Positions 9,201 through 16,502 of a DNA stretch of 32,674 nucleotides are shown piece by piece. Made by a program: the position numbers and the translations under genes. How positions within the stretch are numbered: position 1 is the first letter of the stretch; each line of letters opens with the position of its first letter. This stretch comes from a bacterium (GTDB lineage Bacteria > Armatimonadota > HRBIN16), in assembly GCA_025054895.1 (NCBI GenBank), contig JANWYZ010000004.1, positions 1-32,674 of the forward strand. Direction: 5' to 3'. The notes under the pieces were generated by a model. That model ran no database searches. It was not told where the DNA came from and saw only the letters and a list, made by a program, of their open reading frames with translations.

Positions 9201-10827
9201 TAATGGTGTATACGCCCGCCTGGGGGTTAGGCACCATCACCTGCTCCACATTATCCACGACGTTATCGCCTGTGGTAGCCGCAGCGGCAGGGTTCGCCGG
9301 ATTGAGCACCCAGGGCAGATAGGTGGTTGTGCCATTGGTCACACGCAGGTCCAGGTCGTTTACCAGCATCCGGTCTGGCGGATCGAGCGATACTGGCGGC
9401 GGCGTGCCCGGCGGGTCTGTCCACACGATAGTCACCTTCAACGGCTGGCTGCCGTCGGAAATGACGCGAACGGTGTGCGTCTCGCCGTTACGCAGGGTGC
9501 GCTCCTGAATCGCATAGGGGTTCCTGGCGCTCTCCGAGATAACCTGCGCGGCAGTTCTGGCGTTGAGCAGCCCCCAACCGAACATATAGTCGGGACCGGG
9601 GGCGGGCCCGCACTCATCAGCGGTGTGGATAGCCAGCGCCTTGAGGGTTGCAGAGCGCATGTTCGTGCCGCCATGGGTCTGCCGATAGTGCTGGATCAGC
9701 AGCCCCAGCGCGCCCGCGATGCTTGGCGAAGCCATCGATGTGCCCTCATACGTATCGTAACCACCGATGACGGTGGAGAACACCCCGACGCCAATGCCTA
9801 CCAGGTCCGGCTTGATGCGTCCGTCGTCAGTAGGTCCCCAGCTGCTGAAATCGCTCATGCGCACGCTGCCGGGGCCGGAGTAGCCGCCGGGCACAGGGTG
9901 CACCGCCCCCACAACCAGGGCGTTCTTGCTGGTTGCCATACCGGGCATACTGTCGAAACCCGCGGCGCCTCCATCTACATCGTGAACGTCGTTATATTGT
10001 CTGCCGTCGATGTGGTAATGCTGCACGGGTTGGGAAGCAGGTCCCTCTCCGCGGTCGTTGCCACACGCGCGCACAATCAGGTAGTAAGGGGCATTGTAAG
10101 CCAGTTCGTCCCATTCGCGTGCCCAATCATCGTAGAAGCCAAACTTCCAGTCCTCTCGCTGGCTGATAGTGGTATCGCCCATCCAGAGGAAATCCCAGAC
10201 CCAGCCTACCACTGCGCCATAGGAGTGGTTAGACACCAGCAACCCGGCGCGAGCGGAATCTGCCATCTCGGCGGTATCGTTGTCCCAGTCCCAGCTGTCC
10301 AGAGTAGCGGCGAAGGACATCCCCTTGGCTTGCGGGTTGACGCCCGCCGCTGCCATGATGCCGCCAACGTGCGTTGAGTGGTCATCCGCATCCGCGCCGT
10401 CGCGAATGCGCAGGCGTCCTCTAAATTCGGGGTGGGTGGGGTCTACCGCGCCGCCGTCCCAAATACCCAGCGTGACGCCCGCGCCTGTGAGGTTTAGTCC
10501 TGCGGAACCTCCAGGCCACAGTTCGTCCGCGCTCAGCGAGTCGGCAGCCTCCATTCCATAGGTAATGTAATACACTGGCACCCCGTTGCGCACAGCCATG
10601 ATTTCGATGACCGCGCCGCTGGGGAGCTTACGGCGCACTGGCAAGCCGCGTTGCCTCGCCCACTCTTCCGCCTGTCGCTTTTCGACAGCAGCTCGCAGGG
10701 AAGCGCGCGCCGCCAACGAGGTGAGCGCGGGGATGTTGGTCTCCTCCTGCGCCCTGGCAGGCGGAACAAGCAGCAACGCCCCCCATAGCAACCAGAGAGC
10801 ACGTGCAAACCACCTGTTTAGTTGCAT
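6238..10827 (-). CDS. Secreted S8 (subtilisin-like) serine protease with Fn3-like repeats and C-terminal FlgD-like domain
   Basis: Signal peptide MQLNRWFARALWLLWGALLLVPPARAQ; catalytic motifs LGIWDGG (Asp), DDHSTHVGGIM (His), GTSMASPSIAG (Ser); C-terminal QITWDGRDANGVALPAGSYMVEI. Confidence 0.9.
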   Translation of the reverse strand: MQLNRWFARALWLLWGALLLVPPARAQEETNIPALTSLAARASLRAAVEKRQAEEWARQRGLPVRRKLPSGAVIEIMAVRNGVPVYYITYGMEAADSLSADELWPGGSAGLNLTGAGVTLGIWDGGAVDPTHPEFRGRLRIRDGADADDHSTHVGGIMAAAGVNPQAKGMSFAATLDSWDWDNDTAEMADSARAGLLVSNHSYGAVVGWVWDFLWMGDTTISQREDWKFGFYDDWAREWDELAYNAPYYLIVRACGNDRGEGPASQPVQHYHIDGRQYNDVHDVDGGAAGFDSMPGMATSKNALVVGAVHPVPGGYSGPGSVRMSDFSSWGPTDDGRIKPDLVGIGVGVFSTVIGGYDTYEGTSMASPSIAGALGLLIQHYRQTHGGTNMRSATLKALAIHTADECGPAPGPDYMFGWGLLNARTAAQVISESARNPYAIQERTLRNGETHTVRVISDGSQPLKVTIVWTDPPGTPPPVSLDPPDRMLVNDLDLRVTNGTTTYLPWVLNPANPAAAATTGDNVVDNVEQVMVPNPQAGVYTITVTHKGILRPAGRQAYSMIVTGAVTYTLQVNSSDPDSGVAIAVSPNDINAQGDGSTPFKRVYDGGTQVTLTAPATAPNDNVFIKWVRNGVDFSTNRSITLTMNADYTLTAVYEFISPVPVLLQPQANAVVSPIPTFRMKATSSPGARMKYKVVIYQGDQQIEVFDQTTDTTGWSKPDYASGEEAVLTVPASRALPTGVLYWQAFAYDGIRWSDGSDRRRMTVNRMPNAPVLVSPATNAIVLGTPALTVRATDADASDTLKYKIVFTRGAATIATFDQTVDATGWSKPGYSSNEDATLTVPATRALNPGTYAWQAFVYDGKQWSSGSESRTIIVNSAPSAPDLLEPAGNSFVPHTPTFRLRATDANGDTLQYRIVVKRAGQVVATFDQTADTTGWSKPSYASGEEAEFTVPASASLATGAYQWQAFATDGRQWGNGSWERSFTVDQAPEAPLVITPAAGAVTSSTPEIRLRSTDADLSDGLRYKLILSRGGQQVAVYDQTVSSSGWSKSSYANNEEAVFRVPASNPLSAGTYQLEAYASDGQQWSSAGFRSFKVSARVPARLVGVGTFAVNLALPDASRSALGVATVPMKVWDANTQSYVDAGDTLLIGVGYWYSATQPASLSVAGNELPVSFPIALRRGWNFIASTSAEPIAWDVSAIKVRRQGEEVTLRQARQRGWIEDHAWGWLQDGANPTTGRYVLVYDPLQIPGAVSTLEPWRGYWVYAHQECELLLKPSDGVIPNTTRATSDNAKAWSIRLVVQSGAGSAEAVFGANANEHIAIGLPPDPPTATPVPRVVLMQNGQPLAVDVRAESRTSATWEVEVQAPAGNGGAATLYWQGVHQAPRTVNPVLVDLQTGERCFLRTTSSHTFAVNRQGGVYRFRIEMAPQGGLLRLSQVRVSGGRSTGGRYTISFNLSASAQVEANILSAGKPVRRLMGNASRSAGIQQITWDGRDANGVALPAGSYMVEIKAVGADGQVVRSTVPITLTR
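7540..8860 (-). repeat. Four tandem ~110-aa (~330-bp) Fn3-like repeats inside the subtilase gene
   Basis: Recurring FDQTxDxTGWSKPxYxSxEEAxxTVPASxxLxxGxYxWQAFxxDGxQWxxGS; DNA 'ggcttgctccagccag' or a close variant recurs about every 330 bp. Boundaries approximate. Confidence 0.85.
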
Positions 10828-10917
10828 GTGTGCACTATCCTCCTCTCGCAGTAGCCTGTGGAATGGAAGGGGGTGGGGGAACGGTTACGTCAGGTTAACC
10901 TTTGAGTCACCCAAGCA

Positions 10918-10946
10918 AATATAACAGGTCGCCAAGAGGTTGTCAA
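10918..10946 (-). promoter_or_regulatory. Putative sigma70-type promoter of the subtilase gene
   Basis: Minus strand TTGACA - 17 nt - TATATT. Confidence 0.65.
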
Positions 10947-11028
10947 TAGGCGGCGAGGGTGTTTGGAAAACTGGGGTAGTGGAACGCTATGTAACCCGCT
11001 CCGTCGCGACCTGAAGATGTTCTGATGT

Positions 11029-11073
11029 GGCATGGACATCTTGCCCATGACCCACGCGCAAGGTGCGCGTGCC
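11029..11073. repeat. Adjacent hairpin elements E2 and E3
   Basis: E2 GGCATGGAC ATCTT GCCCATGAC (11029-11051); E3 CCCACGCGC AAGGT GCGCGTGCC (11051-11073); same 9-5-9 layout as E1. Confidence 0.6.
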
Positions 11074-11150
11074 ACACTGGAGGGACACGCTCCGTCGCGA
11101 CTACCAAAACTAACGGCTCAGACCACTTTTTCGTATACCCTCTCGTGCTC

Positions 11151-11180
11151 TTGACAACAGCGCTAGCGTAAGGCTATAAT
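11151..11180 (+). promoter_or_regulatory. Near-consensus sigma70-type promoter upstream of the micro-ORF/HNH locus
   Basis: TTGACA (11151-11156) - 18 nt - TATAAT (11175-11180). Confidence 0.75.
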
Positions 11181-11209
11181 ACAATTGCAATCGTTTCAGG
11201 TGAGGTAAC

Positions 11210-11347
11210 GTGACACCACTTCGGCGAAACAATCTGGACGGTCGGGTATTTGGTATGTGTGGGCGTTGCTGGGGGATGCTGGTGCAACAGGATAAGCACT
11301 GGTGCCATCATCGCTTCGGACACGTGATGCGTCGCCGAAAGGTCTAA
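11210..11347 (+). CDS. Putative 45-aa Cys/His-rich micro-protein
   Basis: GTG start after a purine-rich SD-like AGGTGAGG; translation MTPLRRNNLDGRVFGMCGRCWGMLVQQDKHWCHHRFGHVMRRRKV; CxxC and HWCHH pattern. Not in the supplied ORF track because it is short. Confidence 0.45.
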   Translation: MTPLRRNNLDGRVFGMCGRCWGMLVQQDKHWCHHRFGHVMRRRKV

Positions 11348-11353
11348 TCGGTC

Positions 11354-11385
11354 AAACCCGCTGCCGTGTCCGCAGCGGGTTTTTT
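11354..11385 (+). terminator. Intrinsic terminator/attenuator hairpin between micro-ORF and HNH gene
   Basis: AAACCCGCTGC cgtgtcc GCAGCGGGTTT followed by TTT: perfect 11-bp stem, 7-nt loop, T-run. Confidence 0.8.
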
Positions 11386-11411
11386 CGTTACCTTTAAGCA
11401 GGAAGGGATCG

Positions 11412-11954
11412 ATGTTGGAGGCGGACAGACAGGTTCTGGTACTGAACAACGACTACGAACCTTTGAATGTATGCAACGTGCGGCGCGCGCTTGTGCTTGT
11501 GCTGTTGGGAAAAGCGGAAGTGCTGCACGCCGACGGAATTCGTCTGCATACGGTGGACAAGGTGATCCAGGTGCCTTCAGTGGTGAAGCTACGCTACCAC
11601 GTGAAGCGCCCGTTGCCTGAGCTCAAGCTCACCCGGCGTACCATCTTCGCCCGGGATGACTACACCTGCCAGTACTGCGGCTACCGGGGCAAAGACCTGA
11701 CGGTAGACCATGTCATACCGCGTCGGTTGGGCGGTAGCGACGACTGGGAGAACCTGGTCACCTGCTGCCGCAAGTGCAATCTGAAGAAGGGCGACAAGCC
11801 GTTGCACCAGACAGGGATGACCTTGCTGAGGCAGCCGCGTCGACCGCGCTATGTGCCCTACATCAGCCTCAGCAAGTACATCGAAGGCGCCAAAAACGAG
11901 GTGTGGAGGCTATACCTGCCGTTCTTCAGCGACGTTGCCCCCGTACAGGACTGA
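11412..11954 (+). CDS. HNH endonuclease with PLMP-like N-terminal domain (IshB-like architecture)
   Basis: 180 aa; VLVLNNDYEPLNVCNVRRALVLVLLGKAEVL resembles the IscB PLMP region; HNH core CQYCGYRGKDLTVDHVIPRRLGGSDDWENLVTCCRKCN; SD-like AGGAAGG upstream; no RuvC-like part. Confidence 0.85.
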   Translation: MLEADRQVLVLNNDYEPLNVCNVRRALVLVLLGKAEVLHADGIRLHTVDKVIQVPSVVKLRYHVKRPLPELKLTRRTIFARDDYTCQYCGYRGKDLTVDHVIPRRLGGSDDWENLVTCCRKCNLKKGDKPLHQTGMTLLRQPRRPRYVPYISLSKYIEGAKNEVWRLYLPFFSDVAPVQD

Positions 11955-11977
11955 CCTTCGCGCCAAGAGGTCAGTCC
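11948..11977. terminator. Hairpin overlapping the HNH stop codon (candidate bidirectional terminator)
   Basis: GGACTGACCT tcgcgccaag AGGTCAGTCC: perfect 10-bp stem between convergent genes; lacks a strong U-tract. Confidence 0.45.
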
Positions 11978-12070
11978 CTGTCCTCCCGCTCACCAGTTGG
12001 ATAACCCCGGAAGTTGCAGCTTGCGCCCCTGCAGGGCGAGGCGGCCTCTGAGCCGTTTGCCTCCCAGACC

Positions 12071-13018
12071 TTACCAGTCGTCGCGTTCGGGCAGGTCGGC
12101 ATAGACGGGGGTGGAGAGGTATCTTTCTCCCGTGCTGGGCACAATGACCACAATCAGCTTACCTTCGTTCTCGGCGCGTTTTGCCACCTGCACCGCCGCG
12201 TGTACCGCCGCGCCAGAGGAGATGCCAGCGAATATCCCCTCTTCTCGCGCCAGTCGGCGCGTCATGACAAAAGCGTCCTCGTTCTCCACAGGGATAATTT
12301 CGTCGATCAGCTCCACGCGCAGGATGTCCGGGATGAATCCCGCACCGATGCCCTGGATAGGGTGGGGGCCACGCGGTTTGCCCGATAGCACCGCCGACGC
12401 CGCCGGCTCCACTGCAATCGCCCGGAAAGAGGGTTTTCGCGCTTTAATCACCTCTGCCACGCCGGTGATGGTTCCCCCGGTACCCACCCCCGCTACCAGA
12501 ATATCCACCTGTCCCTCTGTATCGCGCCAGATTTCCTCGGCGGTAGTGCGACGGTGGATATCGGGATTAGCGGGGTTCTTGAACTGCTGTGGCATGAAGT
12601 AGCGGTCAGGGTCCGAGGCGATAATCTCCTCCGCCTTGCGTATCGCGCCGGGCATTCCCTCTGAGCCGGGCGTCAGCACCAGCTTCGCGCCCAGCGCGCG
12701 CAACAGAGTGCGTCGTTCCACCGACATCGTCTCAGGCATGACCAGCAAACACTTATAGCCTTTCGCCGCGCATACAAACGCCAGCGCGATGCCCGTGTTG
12801 CCGGAGGTGGGCTCGATGATGATGGTATTGGGTTTGAGCCGTCCCTCTCGCTCGGCGGCTTCAATCATCGCCACGCCGATGCGGTCTTTGACACTGGAAA
12901 GCGGGTTGAAGTACTCTAACTTGGCAGCAACCACCGCCCTTGCCCCATTGGTAACGCGGTTCAGGCGTACCAGAGGGGTATTGCCAATCAATTTGGTAAC
13001 GTCTTCCGCAATGCGCAT
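12071..13018 (-). CDS. cysK: Cysteine synthase A (O-acetylserine sulfhydrylase)
   Basis: [24 protein letters not shown] (PLP Lys), [20 protein letters not shown]. Start set at 13018 ([16 protein letters not shown]). Confidence 0.92.
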   Translation of the reverse strand: MRIAEDVTKLIGNTPLVRLNRVTNGARAVVAAKLEYFNPLSSVKDRIGVAMIEAAEREGRLKPNTIIIEPTSGNTGIALAFVCAAKGYKCLLVMPETMSVERRTLLRALGAKLVLTPGSEGMPGAIRKAEEIIASDPDRYFMPQQFKNPANPDIHRRTTAEEIWRDTEGQVDILVAGVGTGGTITGVAEVIKARKPSFRAIAVEPAASAVLSGKPRGPHPIQGIGAGFIPDILRVELIDEIIPVENEDAFVMTRRLAREEGIFAGISSGAAVHAAVQVAKRAENEGKLIVVIVPSTGERYLSTPVYADLPERDDW

Positions 13019-13031
13019 CGATCGCTCCCTT

Positions 13032-13481
13032 CTACAGGTATGGTGCAATACTTTGTGCCTGATCCAGCAGATGTTTCTGGTCGAGCAGGTTTTGGATGGT
13101 GGTGGAATCCAGTAATCGCCAAATCGCTTCAGAAGTGCGCTGCTGGAAATCACGGATACACTGGATGGTCGTGGTGCTTGTACCGTCCTTCCTCAGAGCC
13201 TCCGATGGCTCGAAGGACCTGTTTCCAGAGAAGGCGCGTAGCACGTCGCCCACGGTAATGTGTGCGGCGGGCTTTGCCAGTTCGTAGCCGCCTCCGACGC
13301 CGCGAATACTGCGTACCAGCCCCGCTCGCTTCAGCACTGCCAGTATCTGGTCCAGGTAAGGACCGGGTATCAGTTCTGCTTCAGCAATGTCCCGGCTTTG
13401 CGCAGGCAAGCCTGGCGGTTGCTGCGCCAGATAGAGGATACTACGCAGAGCGTACTCCATTTTCGCGCTGAACAGGGGCAT
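13032..13481 (-). CDS. Rrf2-family transcriptional regulator (CymR-like, no Fe-S Cys triad)
   Basis: [80 protein letters not shown]; single Cys only. Confidence 0.88.
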   Translation of the reverse strand: MPLFSAKMEYALRSILYLAQQPPGLPAQSRDIAEAELIPGPYLDQILAVLKRAGLVRSIRGVGGGYELAKPAAHITVGDVLRAFSGNRSFEPSEALRKDGTSTTTIQCIRDFQQRTSEAIWRLLDSTTIQNLLDQKHLLDQAQSIAPYL

Positions 13482-13492
13482 CTTTCAATTCC

Positions 13493-13511
13493 TGACTTTT
13501 TTGATTAGTCA
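13493..13511 (-). promoter_or_regulatory. Inverted repeat TGACT-N9-AGTCA, candidate Rrf2 operator
   Basis: Lies between the minus-strand -10 box and the rrf2 start codon. Confidence 0.35.
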
Positions 13512-13517
13512 ATGTGT

Positions 13518-13546
13518 ATTTTAACACATCCGTTGCTGATTGTCAA
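13518..13546 (-). promoter_or_regulatory. Putative promoter of rrf2-cysK
   Basis: Minus strand TTGACA - 17 nt - TAAAAT. Confidence 0.65.
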
Positions 13547-13569
13547 GGGCGTTGCGTACATGATATAAT
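13540..13569 (+). promoter_or_regulatory. Putative promoter of yebC
   Basis: TTGTCA - 18 nt - TATAAT; its -35 overlaps the divergent minus-strand -35 by 5 bp. Confidence 0.65.
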
Positions 13570-13600
13570 TCGGGCGGTAACGGGAAGGAGGTGCGAACAG

Positions 13601-14350
13601 ATGGCTGGACATTCCAAGTGGCACAACATCCGCCTGCGCAAAGGTAAACAAGACGCCGAGCGAGGTCAGTTGTTTACCCGCCTGGCGCGTGAAATCATCG
13701 TCGCGGCGCGGGAAGGCGGCGGCAACCCCGATGCGAACCCCCGTTTGCGCATGGCGATCCAAAAAGCACGCGACGCCCACATGCCTCAGGAAAATATCAA
13801 ACGGGCTATCCAGCGCGGCACGGGCGAAATAGCTGGAGCCGCCTATGAAGAGGTGGTTTACGAAGGTTACGCGCCCGGAGGCGTGGCGGTAATGGTAGAG
13901 TGCCTGACCGACAACCGCAACCGCACCGTTTCGGAAGTGCGCGCCGCCTTCTCCAAATGTGGCGGTAGCCTGGGCGAGTCGGGTTGCGTTGCCTGGATGT
14001 TCAAGCCGCGAGGGCTGATACGCATCCCCAAGAGCGCAGGCGATGAGGAGACGGTGCTGGCGGCTGCGCTGGAAGCAGGCGCGGATGACATGAATACAGA
14101 GGAAGAGTTCTACGAGGTGTACACCGAACCTGAAGAGCTGCACCGCGTGCGCGAGGCGATGGAGCAGGCTGGACTACCTGTTGAAAACGCGGAGATCACG
14201 ATGTTGCCCACGACCACCGTACACGTGGAGGGAAAAGAGGCGCAGCAGGTGCTTCGCCTGATGGACATGCTGGACGGACTGGACGATGTGCAGCAGGTAT
14301 ACGCGAACTTCGACATCGCCGAAGAGGAGATAGAAAGCGCGGTGCGCTAG
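13601..14350 (+). CDS. yebC: YebC/PmpR (TACO1) family protein
   Basis: MAGHSKWHNIRLRKGKQDAERGQLFTRLAREIIVAAREGGGNPDANPRLRMAIQKA; SD GGAAGGAGGT. Start set at 13601, track ORF starts upstream. Confidence 0.93.
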   Translation: MAGHSKWHNIRLRKGKQDAERGQLFTRLAREIIVAAREGGGNPDANPRLRMAIQKARDAHMPQENIKRAIQRGTGEIAGAAYEEVVYEGYAPGGVAVMVECLTDNRNRTVSEVRAAFSKCGGSLGESGCVAWMFKPRGLIRIPKSAGDEETVLAAALEAGADDMNTEEEFYEVYTEPEELHRVREAMEQAGLPVENAEITMLPTTTVHVEGKEAQQVLRLMDMLDGLDDVQQVYANFDIAEEEIESAVR

Positions 14351-14363
14351 GAGCTTTCTTGCA

Positions 14364-16502
14364 ATGGTTGTCCGGCATGCGATATGGTGGCTAATGCTGT
14401 GTGCGGTTCTTACAGCATCCGCGCGAGCGCAACCATTCGCGCTGGACGTGGTGCCAGGATTCGACGGCGTATGCCCGGGCGCAGGGTGCTACCCGGTCAC
14501 AGTACTCGTTGATGGACAGCGCCCCAATGCCCCTCCGGCGGTGGGTGATCTGGAAGTCACAGCCACCTCATGGGACGGTTCTGTACAGGCGCGAAAACTG
14601 ATTACCCTGCCGGGCGGCGTGGTATCTCAGGCGGTGAGTTTTCTATTATGCTCGCCTGACGAGCCGTATGAGGTCAAAGCGCGTTTGATTCTGCGAGGAC
14701 GAGTGCTGGCGGTCAGCAAGCCCGTCTCGGTAACGATGGCGCAGTGGTATCCTTTACTGGTAGGTTTGGGTACAGAAACATCTGCGATTGCCTTGCTACC
14801 CCAGCGGTCTCTGGGTGTTGTTAGCACAGAGGGAATGGTGCTACCTGCTGAGGGAAGGAGCCAGCTGACGCCTCCTCCTTCCTTCCCGCAGCCCGGCGCA
14901 GATAACCGGCGCCTCTTCCTCGGCAGAACGCGCAACAGCTTGCCCCCCGAAAGCGCGCTGGCGTACCGCGGGGTCGCAGCGGTGTCACTGGATGACCGAG
15001 CGTGGGACACCCTCACCGAACGGCAACAGCTAGCCCTGATAGGCTATGTGCTATCGGGCGGGCTGCTGGTGGTGCATGGAGTGGACATCAACCGTCTGCA
15101 ATCGCTGATGCCTTCGGGGCTGCTGCCGGTGCAGCCGCTTGCACTGTCTCGTGTTCCCGCTGGGGCGATGGCAGGTTGGGTCCCCTCGCTGGGCAGGATA
15201 TCGGAACCGGTGGATGTGGTTCGTGCGCGTCCGCTCGGCGGGGCGAAAACGCTGCTGGGCTATGGAGATACGCCGCTTGTAGTGGTCGCGTCGAAGGGGT
15301 TGGGGCAGGTGGTCTTTCTGGCGTTCGACCCCAGCCAGCCTCCTTTCACCAGCAACGAGGCAGCGCACTCCTTGTGGAAAAACCTGTTGAGGCTGCGGAC
15401 TGGACATTTTTCCGCGCCGCCCCTGGTGTTTGCTGAAAGTATCTTTCTCGCGAGAAGCCCCTCTCTGGCTGACGGCGCAGGTTTCTATTCGGAGATCGTA
15501 GGCGCACTGATAAACGCCGTATCGACAAAGCCGGTACCTGTAAACTGGCTGGTGACTTACCTGGGGGTGTATATTTTAGTGTTGATCCCGTTGAACTATA
15601 TGGTACTGCGCAGGCTGGATCGATTGCACCTGTCGTGGTTTACACTGCCTGTGCTGGCAGTGTTCACTTCTGCTGCAGGTTACCTCATGGCTTCTCGGGT
15701 GCAGACGAGCTCGCACCAGGTGCGCCAGTGGACGGCATTGTATGTCGCTTCCGGTTCGCCCCATGCTATTGTGGAAAGCGACTGGGTACTGTACAGCGCA
15801 CGCACGCAGCGTTATCGCCTGCAGGCAAAGGTGGATGGTATTATCCTGGAGAACTCGCCCAGTGAGGTGCAGGCTCGACGCGTGGCGGAGATCCCGCAGG
15901 AAGAGCCGGCAGACTTGCGCAACGTGCCCATACCGCTGTGGTCAGCACGTACCTTCCACCTGAGCGGTATGCTGAACATGCCGGGCACGGTGAACATTTC
16001 TGCATGGCGTGAAGGCAGCGCGTTGCATCTGAAGGTGTCCAATAACACCCCGTATACGTTGAAAAAGATTAGTCTGGTTGTTGCGCCCGGCATCGTGCCG
16101 CTCGACGGAACCTGCTTGCCCAAAAGCCAAATAACCCTCACGGTGGAACCTGGCGCACGGTTATCCATTCCCCCTTCACCAGAACCGCCTTACCCCTACG
16201 GCTACTCCCCTCATCTGGACAGCACAGTCAGCGCCCAGAACTGGCACGAGCAAGCGAGAAGTGAATGGTTTGGTCTGGTGTGGACACGTATACGCGATTG
16301 GGCAAATGGTCGCTCGCCAGGCGCATCCCCGGGAAGACCTGCGCAGGGCATCCAGCACCCCACTAACCTTTCGCAGGGCGTTTTGGTTGCAGAGGTGGAG
16401 GGTTTGCCGCAAGTGGTGGAGATTACTCCGTTGTCCTTCGCATCCAGTCAGAGCTTTACTGTGCTGGCAGTACACTTCGACGTGCGTGGAGGGAAACGGT
16501 GA
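14364..16502 (+). CDS. Secreted/membrane protein with GATase-like central region, probable partner of the downstream ABC-2 permease
   Basis: 712 aa, signal peptide, TM segment VNWLVTYLGVYILVLIPLNYMVLRRLDRL; GTGA overlap with next gene. Confidence 0.55.
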   Translation: MVVRHAIWWLMLCAVLTASARAQPFALDVVPGFDGVCPGAGCYPVTVLVDGQRPNAPPAVGDLEVTATSWDGSVQARKLITLPGGVVSQAVSFLLCSPDEPYEVKARLILRGRVLAVSKPVSVTMAQWYPLLVGLGTETSAIALLPQRSLGVVSTEGMVLPAEGRSQLTPPPSFPQPGADNRRLFLGRTRNSLPPESALAYRGVAAVSLDDRAWDTLTERQQLALIGYVLSGGLLVVHGVDINRLQSLMPSGLLPVQPLALSRVPAGAMAGWVPSLGRISEPVDVVRARPLGGAKTLLGYGDTPLVVVASKGLGQVVFLAFDPSQPPFTSNEAAHSLWKNLLRLRTGHFSAPPLVFAESIFLARSPSLADGAGFYSEIVGALINAVSTKPVPVNWLVTYLGVYILVLIPLNYMVLRRLDRLHLSWFTLPVLAVFTSAAGYLMASRVQTSSHQVRQWTALYVASGSPHAIVESDWVLYSARTQRYRLQAKVDGIILENSPSEVQARRVAEIPQEEPADLRNVPIPLWSARTFHLSGMLNMPGTVNISAWREGSALHLKVSNNTPYTLKKISLVVAPGIVPLDGTCLPKSQITLTVEPGARLSIPPSPEPPYPYGYSPHLDSTVSAQNWHEQARSEWFGLVWTRIRDWANGRSPGASPGRPAQGIQHPTNLSQGVLVAEVEGLPQVVEITPLSFASSQSFTVLAVHFDVRGGKR

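Noticed and set aside
9190-10377. 395-aa plus-strand ORF opposite the subtilase catalytic domain
   Set aside because: Antisense to the conserved catalytic motifs; GC-rich codon bias commonly produces such ORFs.
12789-13115. N-terminal extension of cysK to 13153
   Set aside because: The extension overlaps the well-supported Rrf2 coding region in another frame; conserved cysteine synthase begins at [16 protein letters not shown].
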